Source: Amorphophallus konjac (Eukaryota > Streptophyta > Magnoliopsida > Alismatales > Araceae). From it: a stretch of DNA of 64,000 nt. The position numbers and the translations under genes were made by a program. The stretch spans positions 318,041,933 through 318,105,932 of the forward strand of contig CM040123.1 of assembly GCA_022559845.1 (NCBI GenBank), given 5' to 3'. Below, one piece after another: positions 1-9,640 of this stretch (position 1 is the first letter of the stretch; each line of letters begins with the position of its first letter). A model generated the notes under the pieces. It was not told the origin of the DNA. It ran no database searches and worked only from the letters and a program-made list of their open reading frames with translations.

Positions 1-1792
1 CTTGGTTATACCCCTTAGCCACCAACCGAGCCTTGTTCCTCATAACAACTCCTTCTTCATTAAGCTTATTTTTATAAACCCATTTGGTTCCAATAACAGG
101 ATGAGATGAGGGTCTGGGAACAAGTTTCCAAACCTGATTTCTTTCAAATTGATTTAATTCTTCATGCATGGCATTTATCCAAGATTCATCTCTTAAAGCT
201 TCCTCTACATTTTTAGGCTCAACTTGAGATACAAGGGCTAGCTGATCTAATTCATCAACTGTTTTAAGCTGAGATCTAGTTTTCCTCGGTTCATTAATTC
301 CTCCAATGATGTTATCTAGAGGATGATCTCTGAGAAATCTCAGATTTTCAGAATTGTTACCTGGGATGATCTCTCCTTCGGGTTGATCATTGGAATCACC
401 TTGCTTTGGTTCTGCTTCAGTCTCCATTGGTTCCTCTTTGCCTTCCAGAAATTCCCCATCTTCATCTTTGCCTACCTGTCCAGTTTTGTCAAAGTCATTA
501 TTTTCATCAAATGTGATATGTGGGGATTCTTCAACTAGCTGATCTTTGGTGTTGTAGACTCTATAGGCTCTTGATCGGTCAGAGTATCCCAAGAAGATTC
601 CTGGGTCACTCTTTGGTTCAAATTTGTCCAATGATCTCTTGTCATTGTTATGAATAAAACACCTTACACCGAAGATCCTAAAATGAGCTAGAGATGGCTT
701 CTTACCTTTGAACACCTCATATGGAGTTTTCGCACTAGATGGTCTTACCATTGCCCTGTTTACAATATAACATGCTGTATTGACCGCCTCAGCCCAAAAT
801 CTTCTTGGAAGATTGGCTTCAACTAACAAGGTTCTGGCCATTTCAACAAGTGTGCGATTCCTTCTTTCCACCACTCCATTTTGCTCTGGCATCCTTGGTG
901 AGGAGAACCTGTGATTTATTCCTTTGTTCCTGCAGAATTCATCAAACTCTGAATTTTCAAATTCTCCCCCATGATCAGATATTATTGAACACACTTTGGA
1001 CTTACCATCCTGCTTCATTCTTCTGTAAAAATCCTGAAATTCATGAAAGGCATCGTTTTTATGTGATAAAAACATTACCCATGTGAATCTAGAGAAATCA
1101 TCAACTAGTACATAACCGTACCTCTTACCACTAAGACTAGCAGTTCTTGTTGGGCCAAAAAGGTCCATGTGCACAAGTTCTAGTGGTCTAGAAGATTGAC
1201 TTTCAGTTCTACCTTTGAATGATTTTCTTGTTTGCTTACCTTGGGTACATGATTCACATACTTTGACATTTTGAACAAACGAAATTTCAGGTAAACCAGA
1301 AACCATTTTATTCTTAACCAATTTGTGCAGCACCCTGTAGCTAACATGCCCTAGCCTTCGGTGCCACAACCAAGTCAGGTCCTCCTTCTTGGCGGTGAGG
1401 CACAAGTTGGAGTGGGCTGGATCATCCAAGTCTATCATGTAGACATTATTTACTCTCTTGCCCATAAACTTAACTTTAGCCGAATTTGGTTCAAGAATTT
1501 TACAGATCTTAGAATCAAAGACTACTTGATGGCCTTTGTCGCATAGCTGACTGATGCTTAGAAGATTATATTCCAGGCCATCCACTAGCAGTACATCTTC
1601 AATGCAATTTGTAGATGTCTTACCTACCTTACCTTTCCCAATGATCTTGCCTTTGTTATTTCCTCCAAATGTCACATGTCCTCCATCTTTTGAGTTTAGC
1701 TCGGAGAATTTTGCCTTGTCCCCTGTCATATGTCTTGAGCAGCCACTATCTAAGTACCACTTGTTATGTATAGCTGCCAAACACACCTGCAT
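1..1792 (-). CDS. pol: Sirevirus-1 pol polyprotein (protease, integrase, start of RT), truncated by window edge
   Basis: The protein starts at an ATG 6 nt after the gag stop, in the same frame. In order I see the retropepsin DSG motif (about residue 14), the pre-integrase HRRLGH motif with a downstream CxxC, the integrase core (MDLFGPTRT, then SDHGGEF, then [12 protein letters not shown], giving the D, D and E residues), and the first RT block (VIGTKWVYKNK, then NKARLVAKGYNQ) at positions 1-60. The frame is consistent at positions 2, 884 and 1790, so there is no net frameshift. Function: proteolytic maturation, cDNA integration and reverse transcription in virus-like particles. Expression would need stop-codon readthrough or re-initiation, because gag ends in TAA just upstream. 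The protein is incomplete only because the window ends. Confidence 0.88.
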   Translation of the reverse strand, partial: MQVCLAAIHNKWYLDSGCSRHMTGDKAKFSELNSKDGGHVTFGGNNKGKIIGKGKVGKTSTNCIEDVLLVDGLEYNLLSISQLCDKGHQVVFDSKICKILEPNSAKVKFMGKRVNNVYMIDLDDPAHSNLCLTAKKEDLTWLWHRRLGHVSYRVLHKLVKNKMVSGLPEISFVQNVKVCESCTQGKQTRKSFKGRTESQSSRPLELVHMDLFGPTRTASLSGKRYGYVLVDDFSRFTWVMFLSHKNDAFHEFQDFYRRMKQDGKSKVCSIISDHGGEFENSEFDEFCRNKGINHRFSSPRMPEQNGVVERRNRTLVEMARTLLVEANLPRRFWAEAVNTACYIVNRAMVRPSSAKTPYEVFKGKKPSLAHFRIFGVRCFIHNNDKRSLDKFEPKSDPGIFLGYSDRSRAYRVYNTKDQLVEESPHITFDENNDFDKTGQVGKDEDGEFLEGKEEPMETEAEPKQGDSNDQPEGEIIPGNNSENLRFLRDHPLDNIIGGINEPRKTRSQLKTVDELDQLALVSQVEPKNVEEALRDESWINAMHEELNQFERNQVWKLVPRPSSHPVIGTKWVYKNKLNEEGVVMRNKARLVAKGYNQ

Positions 1793-1798
1793 CACAAG

Positions 1799-4123
1799 TT
1801 ACACAGAAACTTTTGGACCCCAATGGTACCCGGGTCCAAGATAGCTTGTGAAATTATGAAATTGCTGCAGTAATCCTTTGGGAACCCAGATTCTGTTAGA
1901 GCAGTGTAAATTTTTATTTCTGAACTTGTTCAAGTTGGGTTGCTTTTGTTCTAAAGCTTCTTTAATCTGAGTCCACCTTTGTGTATTCAAGTTTTCATTT
2001 TGTTTTACCCGAGAAAACCTGTGATTTCTGTTTGCTTGTCTGGCCATGGTCGACTTTTGGTATGTCTGTGGTCGACCATCGCGTCTCCAGAACTCAGCGT
2101 CTGTTCTGGCAGCACCTCTGGTCGACATCTGGTGTACCTGTGGTCGACCACTGCTTCTCCAGTAACCAGCGCCTGTTCTGGCAGATCCTCTGGTCGACAG
2201 ATGAAGGGTCTGTTGTCGACCAGCCTGTCTCCAGACATCTTGTTTTCCAGATTTATGTCTTTTAACTTGGTTTAGTCCTTGGTTTGTTTGGTGATTTCTG
2301 TGAATTTGGGTTTCTTGTTTATTATTTTGAATCTTATATTGATTGACTGTTTTCTCTTTAAAATTTCTCTCTTCCTTGGTGACATTGTTCCTTTTGGAGG
2401 AGCATTCAGCTACATCCTCTTGTTTATCTTGGTATAGATTAATCAGGGGCCTTTTTCCTTTTGAGTCAGCAATCCCAGTTACGGTTTTTATTTGGAATTC
2501 CTTTTTAGCCGTAGGATTGTATCCTAACCCTTCTTTTTGAAAGTTTACTTTTATTCCCAAGACAGCATTTAAGTTTTCTTGACCTTGAGTCATTTTTTCC
2601 AAGGTCTCCTGTTTGTTTTTCAGGTCACTCTTAATTCTTTCTATTTCTCTTAGGAGTTGGTTGTTTTCTTCCTTGAGTGAATTGTTTCTTTCTTGACTTA
2701 ACTTAGTTTCCTGTTCATATTCTTGAGTCTTTAGTTTTAACTCATCAATGTCGTTTTTTAGCATTTCATTCTCTTCGGACATTCTCTTGTGGTTTTCTTC
2801 ATCTAAGTCCATTTGATTCAGCTTGTTTTTCAGTGACTTGATTTCCATTTCTAGTTCAGTTTTGTTTTCCATTGAATTGCTGTCTTTATTCAGTTGACTG
2901 ATCTTCTTCTTCAAATGTTTATTTTCCTTTCTTATTCTTTCATAAGTATCAAGCAATTCTGAATATACTTCTTCCCAATCCGAACTAGAGAAGTCTTGAA
3001 ATGGGGAACTTACCTCAGGATCACTGTTGTCTCCCTTGGCCATCAGACAGAGCTTTCCTTCTTCTTCCTCGGAAGTTGTTTCCTCTTCACTGCTCTCTTC
3101 CTCCTCACTCCAAGTGCTAATCATCGCCTTGGGTTTCTTGCCTTTCCACTTGAAGCTTGATTTCTTAGGAGCTTCTGGACATTCAGCCTTCATATGTCCA
3201 GGCTGCCTGCAATTGTAGCAAATGAGTTTGTTAGAAGGAGCCTTATGTTTATCAGATTTAAACTGGGATGACTTCCTTACCATGCCCTTTGGATTTCTGA
3301 ATCCTTTACCTTCCTTCCGCAGGAATTTTTTAAATTTTCTTGTAAGCATGGCTAGCTCACCAGATTCTTCACCTGAGCTAGATGAGTCATCATTGTCAGA
3401 CACCTCAGAGGTGCTTGTCTTAGTCTTTAGGGCAAGTTGCTTCTTTTTCTTGCCCTCATCTTCCTTTCTCTTCAGATTGACCTCATAGGCCATCAGGGAT
3501 CCTACTAACTCATCCACTGTCATTGTTGTGAGATCCTTTGAGTCCTCAATGACTGTGGCCTTGGTATGCCACATCGATGTGAGAGACCTTAAACTCTTCC
3601 TCACTAATTCCTGCTCTTTGTATGTCTTCCCTAAGCTCTTCAAGCCATTAGTCAATTGTACTAATCTGGCATACATCTCAGAAATACTTTCATCATTTTT
3701 CATCCTAAACATCTCATATTCTGAGACTAGCATATTTGCTTTTGTCTCTCTTACCTCGGAAGTACCTTCGTAGATTACCTTTAGACGATCCCACATTTCT
3801 TTGGCTGTTGCGCATTGGGAAACTCTAGAGAATTCTGTGGGGTGTAGTGAGCACTGCATCACGTTCATGGCTCCCCAGTTGACAGTTGATTTCCTGACCT
3901 GTTCTCTGGTCCAGGTTTCTTCATCTTCCGGTAGCTCAAAAGGTCCGTGGCTCACTACCCTCCACATCTCGTGGTCTTGCGCACGTAAGAACACCTGCAT
4001 ACGATTTTTCCAATAAGAATAATCAGTTCCATCAAAATATGGAGGTCTAGTTACAGAGTGCCCCTCAGCTATGAGGCTTTTAGAGTTCAGTCCGCCCGGT
4101 CTCTCCTGGTTGTTAGACCACAT
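1799..4123 (-). CDS. gag: Sirevirus-1 Gag, 774 aa
   Basis: Structural capsid protein of a copia element. Residues 1 to about 220 form the copia Gag/UBN2-type region (PPYFDGTDYSYWKNRM, then CSLHPTEFSRVSQCATAKEMWDRL). A CCHC knuckle (CYNCRQPGHMKAEC) lies near residue 302, and an acidic SE-rich stretch follows. A long heptad-type coiled coil spans roughly 400-540. A basic C-terminal domain contains three copies of a 24-residue repeat with STRG and GRPQ motifs (plus positions 2040-2230). The start lies 14 nt after the PBS, the usual arrangement. Sirevirus Gags are longer than other copia Gags because of this C-terminal extension. The ORF ends in TAA at 1799-1801, and pol continues in the same frame. 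Confidence 0.92.
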   Translation of the reverse strand: MWSNNQERPGGLNSKSLIAEGHSVTRPPYFDGTDYSYWKNRMQVFLRAQDHEMWRVVSHGPFELPEDEETWTREQVRKSTVNWGAMNVMQCSLHPTEFSRVSQCATAKEMWDRLKVIYEGTSEVRETKANMLVSEYEMFRMKNDESISEMYARLVQLTNGLKSLGKTYKEQELVRKSLRSLTSMWHTKATVIEDSKDLTTMTVDELVGSLMAYEVNLKRKEDEGKKKKQLALKTKTSTSEVSDNDDSSSSGEESGELAMLTRKFKKFLRKEGKGFRNPKGMVRKSSQFKSDKHKAPSNKLICYNCRQPGHMKAECPEAPKKSSFKWKGKKPKAMISTWSEEEESSEEETTSEEEEGKLCLMAKGDNSDPEVSSPFQDFSSSDWEEVYSELLDTYERIRKENKHLKKKISQLNKDSNSMENKTELEMEIKSLKNKLNQMDLDEENHKRMSEENEMLKNDIDELKLKTQEYEQETKLSQERNNSLKEENNQLLREIERIKSDLKNKQETLEKMTQGQENLNAVLGIKVNFQKEGLGYNPTAKKEFQIKTVTGIADSKGKRPLINLYQDKQEDVAECSSKRNNVTKEERNFKEKTVNQYKIQNNKQETQIHRNHQTNQGLNQVKRHKSGKQDVWRQAGRQQTLHLSTRGSARTGAGYWRSSGRPQVHQMSTRGAARTDAEFWRRDGRPQTYQKSTMARQANRNHRFSRVKQNENLNTQRWTQIKEALEQKQPNLNKFRNKNLHCSNRIWVPKGLLQQFHNFTSYLGPGYHWGPKVSV
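2049..2220. repeat. 72-bp tandem repeat in gag carrying GTCGAC doublets 22 bp apart
   Basis: GTCGAC occurs at 2049, 2071, 2121, 2143, 2193 and 2215: three doublets with 22-bp internal spacing and an exact 72-bp period. The inner flanks read TGGTCGACCA or TGGTCGACA, and a TCTCCAG block follows each doublet. The period is a multiple of three, so gag stays open, but 22 is not. The two cores are therefore read in different frames, one as GRP and the other as STR or similar. Confidence 0.93.
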
Positions 4124-4136
4124 TTTTGGAGAACCT

Positions 4137-4148
4137 GCTCTGATACCA
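4137..4148 (-). other. Primer binding site, initiator tRNA-Met type
   Basis: The minus strand reads TGGTATCAGAGC, the standard plant copia PBS complementary to the 3' end of initiator tRNA-Met. It lies 2 nt inside the LTR end at 4151 and 14 nt before the gag ATG. Confidence 0.93.
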
Positions 4149-4150
4149 CG

Positions 4151-5592
4151 TGTTGGATACGGACTGAATAGATCTAGAGGGGGGGTGAATAGATCTTTCC
4201 CCCTTTTTGATAATTTACTGACTATCGACCAGATGAGCTACTGGTAATTAATGAATCATAGAACTAATGCGGATAGTAAAGATGCAAGCATACGTATAGG
4301 AAATCAAACACACACAAGCACACCACAAGAAAGGATTTTTAAGGTGGTTCAGTCTCTTCCTGAGACTTACATCCACCCCTTGCTTAACTCAAGCAAGGCT
4401 TCACTATGAGAATCTCTGATCTCAACCAAAACACAGCTGACACACAGCTTGTACCTGCTGACACACAGCTTGATTCTGCTGCCTCACAGCTTGACAATAA
4501 TTGTAATCAGAAATGAAAAGATGATAAGAACAGGTGATGAAAGACAGGACTGAATATTGGCGTGTGTAGAAGAATAGGTGTTCAGCCTGGGACTTGATCA
4601 CGCTTATGAAGAAGCCTAGACTCCCTGTTGATCTTCCAGTCAGTTGCCTTCGATTGTTCTGCTGCTGGAGATCACACAGTCTTGAGCTAAGTCTTCCTTC
4701 TGCAGCAACGAGATTGCCTTTAACCTTTCTGCAGATTTTTGATTGGTGGAGAGCTCCTTCTTCCTCTTCTGTGTGTATCTTCCTTGGCTTCTATTCCGTG
4801 CTCTCTCACCGCTTCCTTCTTCGTGATTAGTTGCCTTATATTCTTCATATAGCTCTTTTTATTTTCAAGAATAAAGTTCTTCCCGCTCAATTTTCAGATC
4901 GAGCGCCAATCTGCTAGAAAACAGGGATCGGTTTAAATCCAATCGTTAGAACGAGTTTGACCACTTCTAAGCAAGATTGTTTCCTTGATTCCCGTGCGGA
5001 ATCTTATCTCCTGAGCAGCCCAACAACCTGCAACAACCATCTGCAGGTTTTAAGGAACCAAAACAGAATTCGGTTAGAGTTCGGTTTTGGACGATATATA
5101 AACCCGTGGTCGACCATGACCCTGTCGCTGGTCGACAATGGGCAGTCCCCAGACGGCCGGTTCTTCTGGCTGAAACTCACGTCGCCCGTTGGTCGACCAC
5201 AGCCTGGTCGCTGGTCGACAGGGGGCAGTTTCCAGATGGCCAGCAGTTCTGTCTGTTGCTTCTGTCTTTTCTGTGGTCGACCAGAGGCGGGGCTTTGGTC
5301 GACAGCCAAGATGCTTCCAGAAGACAGATGATCTGATGCTTTTCTGGTTGAGTTCGTTGGTCGACCATAACCACTTCCCTGGTCGACAAGCGGCCTTTGA
5401 CACTTCTTCTGATTTGTTGATTCCACTTGGATTTCAGTGGACCTGAAATTACTTAACTTATCAGAGGTAAATTGAATGAGTCCAATACTTTGAAGGAACA
5501 ATCAAACCACTTGTATTTGTTATGAAACAAGATAGAACTTGATTAATCAAACATATCCTATTGTCATCATCAAAACCAAGGGATGCACAACA
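4151..5592 (-). repeat. Sirevirus-1 LTR, 1442 bp
   Basis: The LTR is bounded by the inverted termini TGTTG...CAACA (plus orientation) and abuts the PBS. On the minus strand U3 runs from 5592 and includes a GATGATGACAA block near its start, the GTCGAC doublet array (5387 to 5109) and a TATA-like TTTATATATC at about 5102-5093. A block around 4340-4400 with the sense AAGGTGGTTCRGTCTC is shared with the otherwise diverged Sirevirus-2 LTRs (22371 and 33401), a conserved non-coding LTR element. Short open frames in the LTR are incidental. Confidence 0.88.
5109..5387. repeat. LTR array of four GTCGAC doublets, 22-bp spacing
   Basis: GTCGAC cores lie at 5109/5131, 5192/5214, 5276/5298 and 5360/5382. 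Every pair is exactly 22 bp apart, and pairs repeat every 83-84 bp. The first core of each pair is in TGGTCGACCA and the second in TGGTCGACA. In element orientation the array ends about 10 bp upstream of the TATA-like sequence, an enhancer-type position in U3. Confidence 0.93.
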
Positions 5593-6873
5593 CTCCGGTC
5601 GTGTTCTTGTTCAGCCACAGACTGGTTCTTGCGTCGACTTGACCTTCTTTTTGCGTCGACTCTCTCTACAATCGCGGACTCGATCTTGATCGCATTAATG
5701 ATATATCGCGACCCTCAAGAATGTCGTGTTAATTAACTGCTATCCAATCCGAGGTCTGACCCAAGGGTTGGTTATACTCTATTCTTAGATGGTCTCTTGA
5801 TTATCTGGAATCCACATCTTGATTCATAAGTCATTTAAGATATTATGGAAATTTATAAATGTACCGTTATGCTACCGGATTCCTCCTGTAGCGTGACCTT
5901 GTTCTTAAATCATCCTTGAACTCACATGTTCATAATTGGTGCATTCTTACCTTGATATTGTTACCATGAACTATTATTTGAAGTGTATATTCTTGGCCGA
6001 AACTTTATTGATATACTCGTGGAAGTAGCTTGATTTATAACGTGAAGATGCAGATTGGGCACTGATTGTGTCCAAGGGCTCGACACTAGCCCCCTCGACT
6101 GATTGCTAGAAACATACTATAAACCATGGGGGTATGATGAACACTGGCGTCGCATTGCGTCGGGAGTTCCTTTTTTTATAAACGGGTGAAAACCATGAGG
6201 CTCATTACAAATTATACTTGTGTGTTAAGTGACTTTCTAGTGCATAGCCTTTATGGTTATGAAAAGTGCATTCTTGTTACATTCTCGTTAATGAAAGGCC
6301 GCATTATATTCTTACTTGATCAAGTTCTCATTCTACATGAATACTCGTATCTCCAAAGTTCTATCTTGCTACTTGTGTTATTGCTTTGATTTTATCGCAT
6401 GTTTTGTCGTCTTTCATTTATCTTACCTTCTAGAGCTAAATTGTTAACTACTTAAACTTGCCTTCATGTTGATACGAAGATACCTACTGAGCAAGTATGC
6501 TCATTACCCTACTTTCTGATCTTTTCAGAAAATTCAAGTGAGTCAGATTCGGACTATGCTAGTGATGGGTCCGAGAGCGAATGATGGATCGAGTGAAGCC
6601 CTAGATTATCATTAGTTGATGTCAAGTGTCATAGTGATAGTAGCAAAATAATGAGTCCATGTATTTTTTCTTTATTTGAGTCACTACGAAAAAAGAGTCA
6701 AGAGTCGTTGTAAACATTGTTTCATTATTCAATAAAGTAAAGTTTGATTACATCTTGTGTTCACTCTTTTATGTGTGAATGTTAGCGCTCTGATTATATT
6801 GCTCGCTTGAGGCGTACTAGCCGACTGCTCATGTCCCCGAGTTCCTTCCGCTGCATAATCTCGGGACGTGACA
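5593..6873 (+). repeat. 3' part of the 5' LTR of a chromovirus-like gypsy element
   Basis: This stretch runs from the Sirevirus-1 insertion point to GGGACGTGACA at 6873, directly before a tRNA-Met PBS. The pair TGTAACACCC (LTR start at 8295) and GACGTGACA (LTR end here) is typical of Tekay/Del-type chromoviruses. No coding region is visible. The first 5 bp (CTCCG) are probably one copy of the Sirevirus-1 target duplication. GTCGAC occurs at 5633 and 5655, again 22 bp apart. Confidence 0.65.
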
Positions 6874-6880
6874 TTTAAAA

Positions 6881-6893
6881 TGGTATCAGAGCC
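6881..6893 (+). other. Primer binding site, initiator tRNA-Met type
   Basis: TGGTATCAGAGCC lies 7 nt after the LTR end at 6873 and is complementary to the 3' end of initiator tRNA-Met. Confidence 0.9.
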
Positions 6894-7101
6894 TAGGCAT
6901 AAGTAAGTCCTAGGAAAACGTCATGTCATAGGCTAAGTCCAAGGATTAAGGACCCACACCTATGAACTTAGGAAAGAAACTTCCTAACCTATGGGAGATT
7001 GGGTAGAGCCCGGGATGGGATAGTTATTTAGAAATTACCTCTAGGTTAACTCCTAACAATTCCAGAGAAAATAATATTTTCTCAGGTACCATATTCTCAC
7101 A

Positions 7102-8199
7102 ATGGCTCACTGTGCAAACTGGGAAGCGATACAACAAACCATTGCGGGTCTTGCCCAGGCCCTTCAAACTGTGGCCCAAGCTAGTGCAAAGATTGGCGCG
7201 TGTAATTTAACCGGGAACTTTCGGAGTATGAATCCTCCACGGTTCTCTGGATCTTCTAACCCCGACGAAGCTGAAAATTGGATCGATGAGATGAACCAGA
7301 TATTTGAGGTCGTGCAATGCACCGACCAAGAGAAGGTTCGTCTCGCCACATTCCAATTAAACAAAGATGCGCGTACTTGGTGGAAGGCCACCTCGGCACA
7401 ACTTCAAAATACTCAACTCACATAGGACGAATTTCTTGGACTCTTCCGAGCAAAATATTTCTCCGAACATGTTAAGGAGAGGAAGGCTACATAATTTGTA
7501 GCTTTAAGGCAAGGTATGATGTCTGTGGCGGAGTACGAGCTCCAATTCTCTCGTCTGGCCCCTTATGCTCCTCATCTGGTTGGTACCGATCTATTAAAGG
7601 CTAACTGATTCATGGATGGCCTAAGGCCCGGCTTTATTACTCAACTTGGACCTCAAAATATCCGCACATATATGGAGATGGTCCAACGGGCACACCTATG
7701 TGAAAAGACCTTGGAGAAGGTAGAGAAGTTCAGGGGGAAAGAAGGAAAGCCAAGCCGAAACCATGATAGGCGAGAGGGAAAAGAAGAAAGGTTTAGCATC
7801 ACGGAGGATGATGAACCCCATAACAGCAAGAAGAGGTCCCGCAATGGGAATGGTAATGGAAGGAGGAATGGCAATGGTAATGGAAAGAGGAACGGCAATG
7901 GTAATGGCAATGGCAAGAACAAAAGAGTCAAGGAGGAAGAAGAAAAGTAAGTCATGGCGGCTTGCTCCTTTTGCGAGAAGTTCGGTCACTCGGTCAGAGA
8001 ATGCTGGAAGCGTCTCGGCACTTGTCTCAAATGTGGGAGCCGAGAACACCGCGTACCCACGTGTCCCCTCATAAAGGAACAATCCTCAATAAATAATAAT
8101 AGACGAAGGCGACAGGGCCGACTAAACGCCATCTTGGATGGGGAAGGTAAAACGATCGAAGCTATTATCTTGACCTATTTACATTCAGTATTGCCTTAA
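7102..8199 (+). pseudogene. gag: Decayed chromovirus-type gag, about 365 codons with four in-frame stops
   Basis: One continuous frame encodes a Ty3/gypsy Gag. It contains the capsid core (NPPRFSGSSNPDEAENWIDEM, then DARTWWKA), an Asn-Gly-rich low-complexity linker (about 7840-7920) and two zinc knuckles (CSFCEKFGHSVREC and CLKCGSREHRVPTC). The frame is interrupted by stops near 7423, 7492, 7606 and 7948 but shows no frameshift. After the second knuckle only about 40 codons remain before the PPT, so protease, RT, RNase H and integrase have been lost by internal deletion. The copy is non-autonomous and old. The two-knuckle Gag and TGTAACACCC-type LTRs point to the chromovirus clade, probably near Tekay. 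Confidence 0.85.
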
Positions 8200-8281
8200 T
8201 TATTGTTGGAATTAATTAATTACAAGTAAAATACACTCTCCATAAAACTCATATGATGAATTTGGGGACCAAATTCTTTTT

Positions 8282-8294
8282 AAGTGAGGGAGAG
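8282..8294 (+). other. Polypurine tract
   Basis: AAGTGAGGGAGAG directly precedes the LTR start TGTAACACCC, the expected plus-strand primer position. Confidence 0.85.
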
Positions 8295-9640
8295 TGTAAC
8301 ACCCAGACTTTTCTAAGAATCTTTCTAGAAATTAAATAAAATTAATAAGTATTTAATAGGCTTAATGGGTTATTAAGTAAATTATGGGTTAATTAAATTT
8401 ATCCAAAGGCCCTAAATTAACCAAATAAATAAGCCCACTTAAATTGGGCCCAAAGACCAATTTCCAAGACCTTTAGGCCCAAGCCCACCTTTAGAGACGT
8501 AATTAGGATCATTCCCTAGCTTTAAGAGATAAATAGGGGCTAATTAGAAGGAGTAGTTTGAATAAAACTCAATTTCAAAACGCGCCCATACGATACGTCG
8601 CGTTCATGAAGATCACGGTACTGTTCATGATCGCATTACGATTACGGAACCGATGTATGTTAAAATAAGGAAAGATTGGGTTTTTATCCATGAGTGGCCG
8701 CGGATCGATGTTACCTTGGAGAGAAAACTAGTCTAGGACTCCTAGGGATTGACTCTAACCCCAATAAGGACTCTTAACTCGATCAAATCTATCAACCCTA
8801 GGCTAAACCCTATAAATAGGGCCCAGTTCAACCTGCACAAACTCTAATTTTGGCTCACCTAGTTCGACGGTAATACGATGTTATTTTGTGTTAGTTCTTT
8901 AGAGGATTTTATTCTCTTTAGTTTTGTCTAACTCCCCTCCGAATTTCATATTAGGAGATCAAGCCGTTGAGGAGTTAGAAGCTCTGCAAGTAGGTGGTTC
9001 TCTACAGAACGCACAGGAACCAGGGCGTCCGTCCAGCAAAGACTCGAGGATTAGGAACCCTAACCGAGGTATTTTCAGGTTGGTCCTTTAGAGTTAATTG
9101 TTCCCCTTCATGTCTTTTACTTCCCTCCAACTTTCGCAAATTTAGGTCAAGAGGTTAAGGAGATAGAAGGCATAGAAATTGGTATTTCTACACAGGACGA
9201 GCAGGAACAAGGACCTTCTTCCAGTCAGAAAATCGAAGTCCAGGGAACAAATTTAAGGTAGGTTATCTCATGATGGCTCAAACAACATGTTAAGAACAAA
9301 AGCCCTTTGTTCCCTCCTATTTTCATTGATTATACACGATGAATTTTATGTTTTTCCATGACTGCGCATTAGGGTTTTACTGTATGCTGTCCATGAAACC
9401 TTGATTAAAAGATGATAACTTTTAGATGATTACATATGTTTCCATGCATTATTTCCATGATAGCATATTTTCCCTACTAGATTCCTATTAGTTTCATATA
9501 GATTGGCCTTAGGAAGTAGCCCCGCAATGCCGTTTTGTCTTTGTCCCACTGAGAGATGAAGGCGGTGGAAACAGGGGTCGCGTCTATTAACGCACAAGCC
9601 TGATACGTCGCTGTTGGCATCCGCTTATTTTCTCTAAATT
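8295..9640 (+). repeat. Chromovirus-like 3' LTR, right end not located
   Basis: It starts with TGTAACACCC after the PPT. A TATA box (TATAAATAGG) lies at 8811-8820, so U3 is about 515 bp. The expected terminal sequence GACGTGACA is not found downstream, and I see no clear alignment with the 5' LTR remnant. The LTR is therefore probably truncated; 9640 is my estimate of where the composition changes. There is no coding capacity. Confidence 0.6.

Larger units (their letters stand above)
1..5592 (-). mobile_element. Sirevirus-1: Ty1/copia LTR retrotransposon, 5' part, runs off left edge
   Basis: Read on the minus strand the order is LTR (5592 to 4151), PBS complementary to initiator tRNA-Met, gag with a CCHC knuckle and long coiled coil, then protease, integrase and the start of reverse transcriptase, where the window ends. 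Integrase before RT is the Ty1/copia order. The long coiled-coil Gag and close similarity to the complete element at 22148-34418, which has an env-like gene, place it in the Sirevirus (SIRE/Maximus) lineage. The LTR has TGTTG...CAACA termini. The 5 bp after the LTR (CTCCG, 5593-5597) would be the target duplication, but the other side is outside the window. Gag and the visible pol are open apart from one in-frame stop between them, so this is a comparatively young copy. Confidence 0.9.

Noticed and set aside
1979..2275. Plus-strand open frames opposite gag
   Set aside because: Shadows of the tandem-repeat gag coding strand, which has a clear Gag signature.
5004..5501. Minus-strand open frame in the Sirevirus-1 LTR
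   Set aside because: Created by the GTCGAC doublet repeat; several frames are open at once and it lies across the TATA region.
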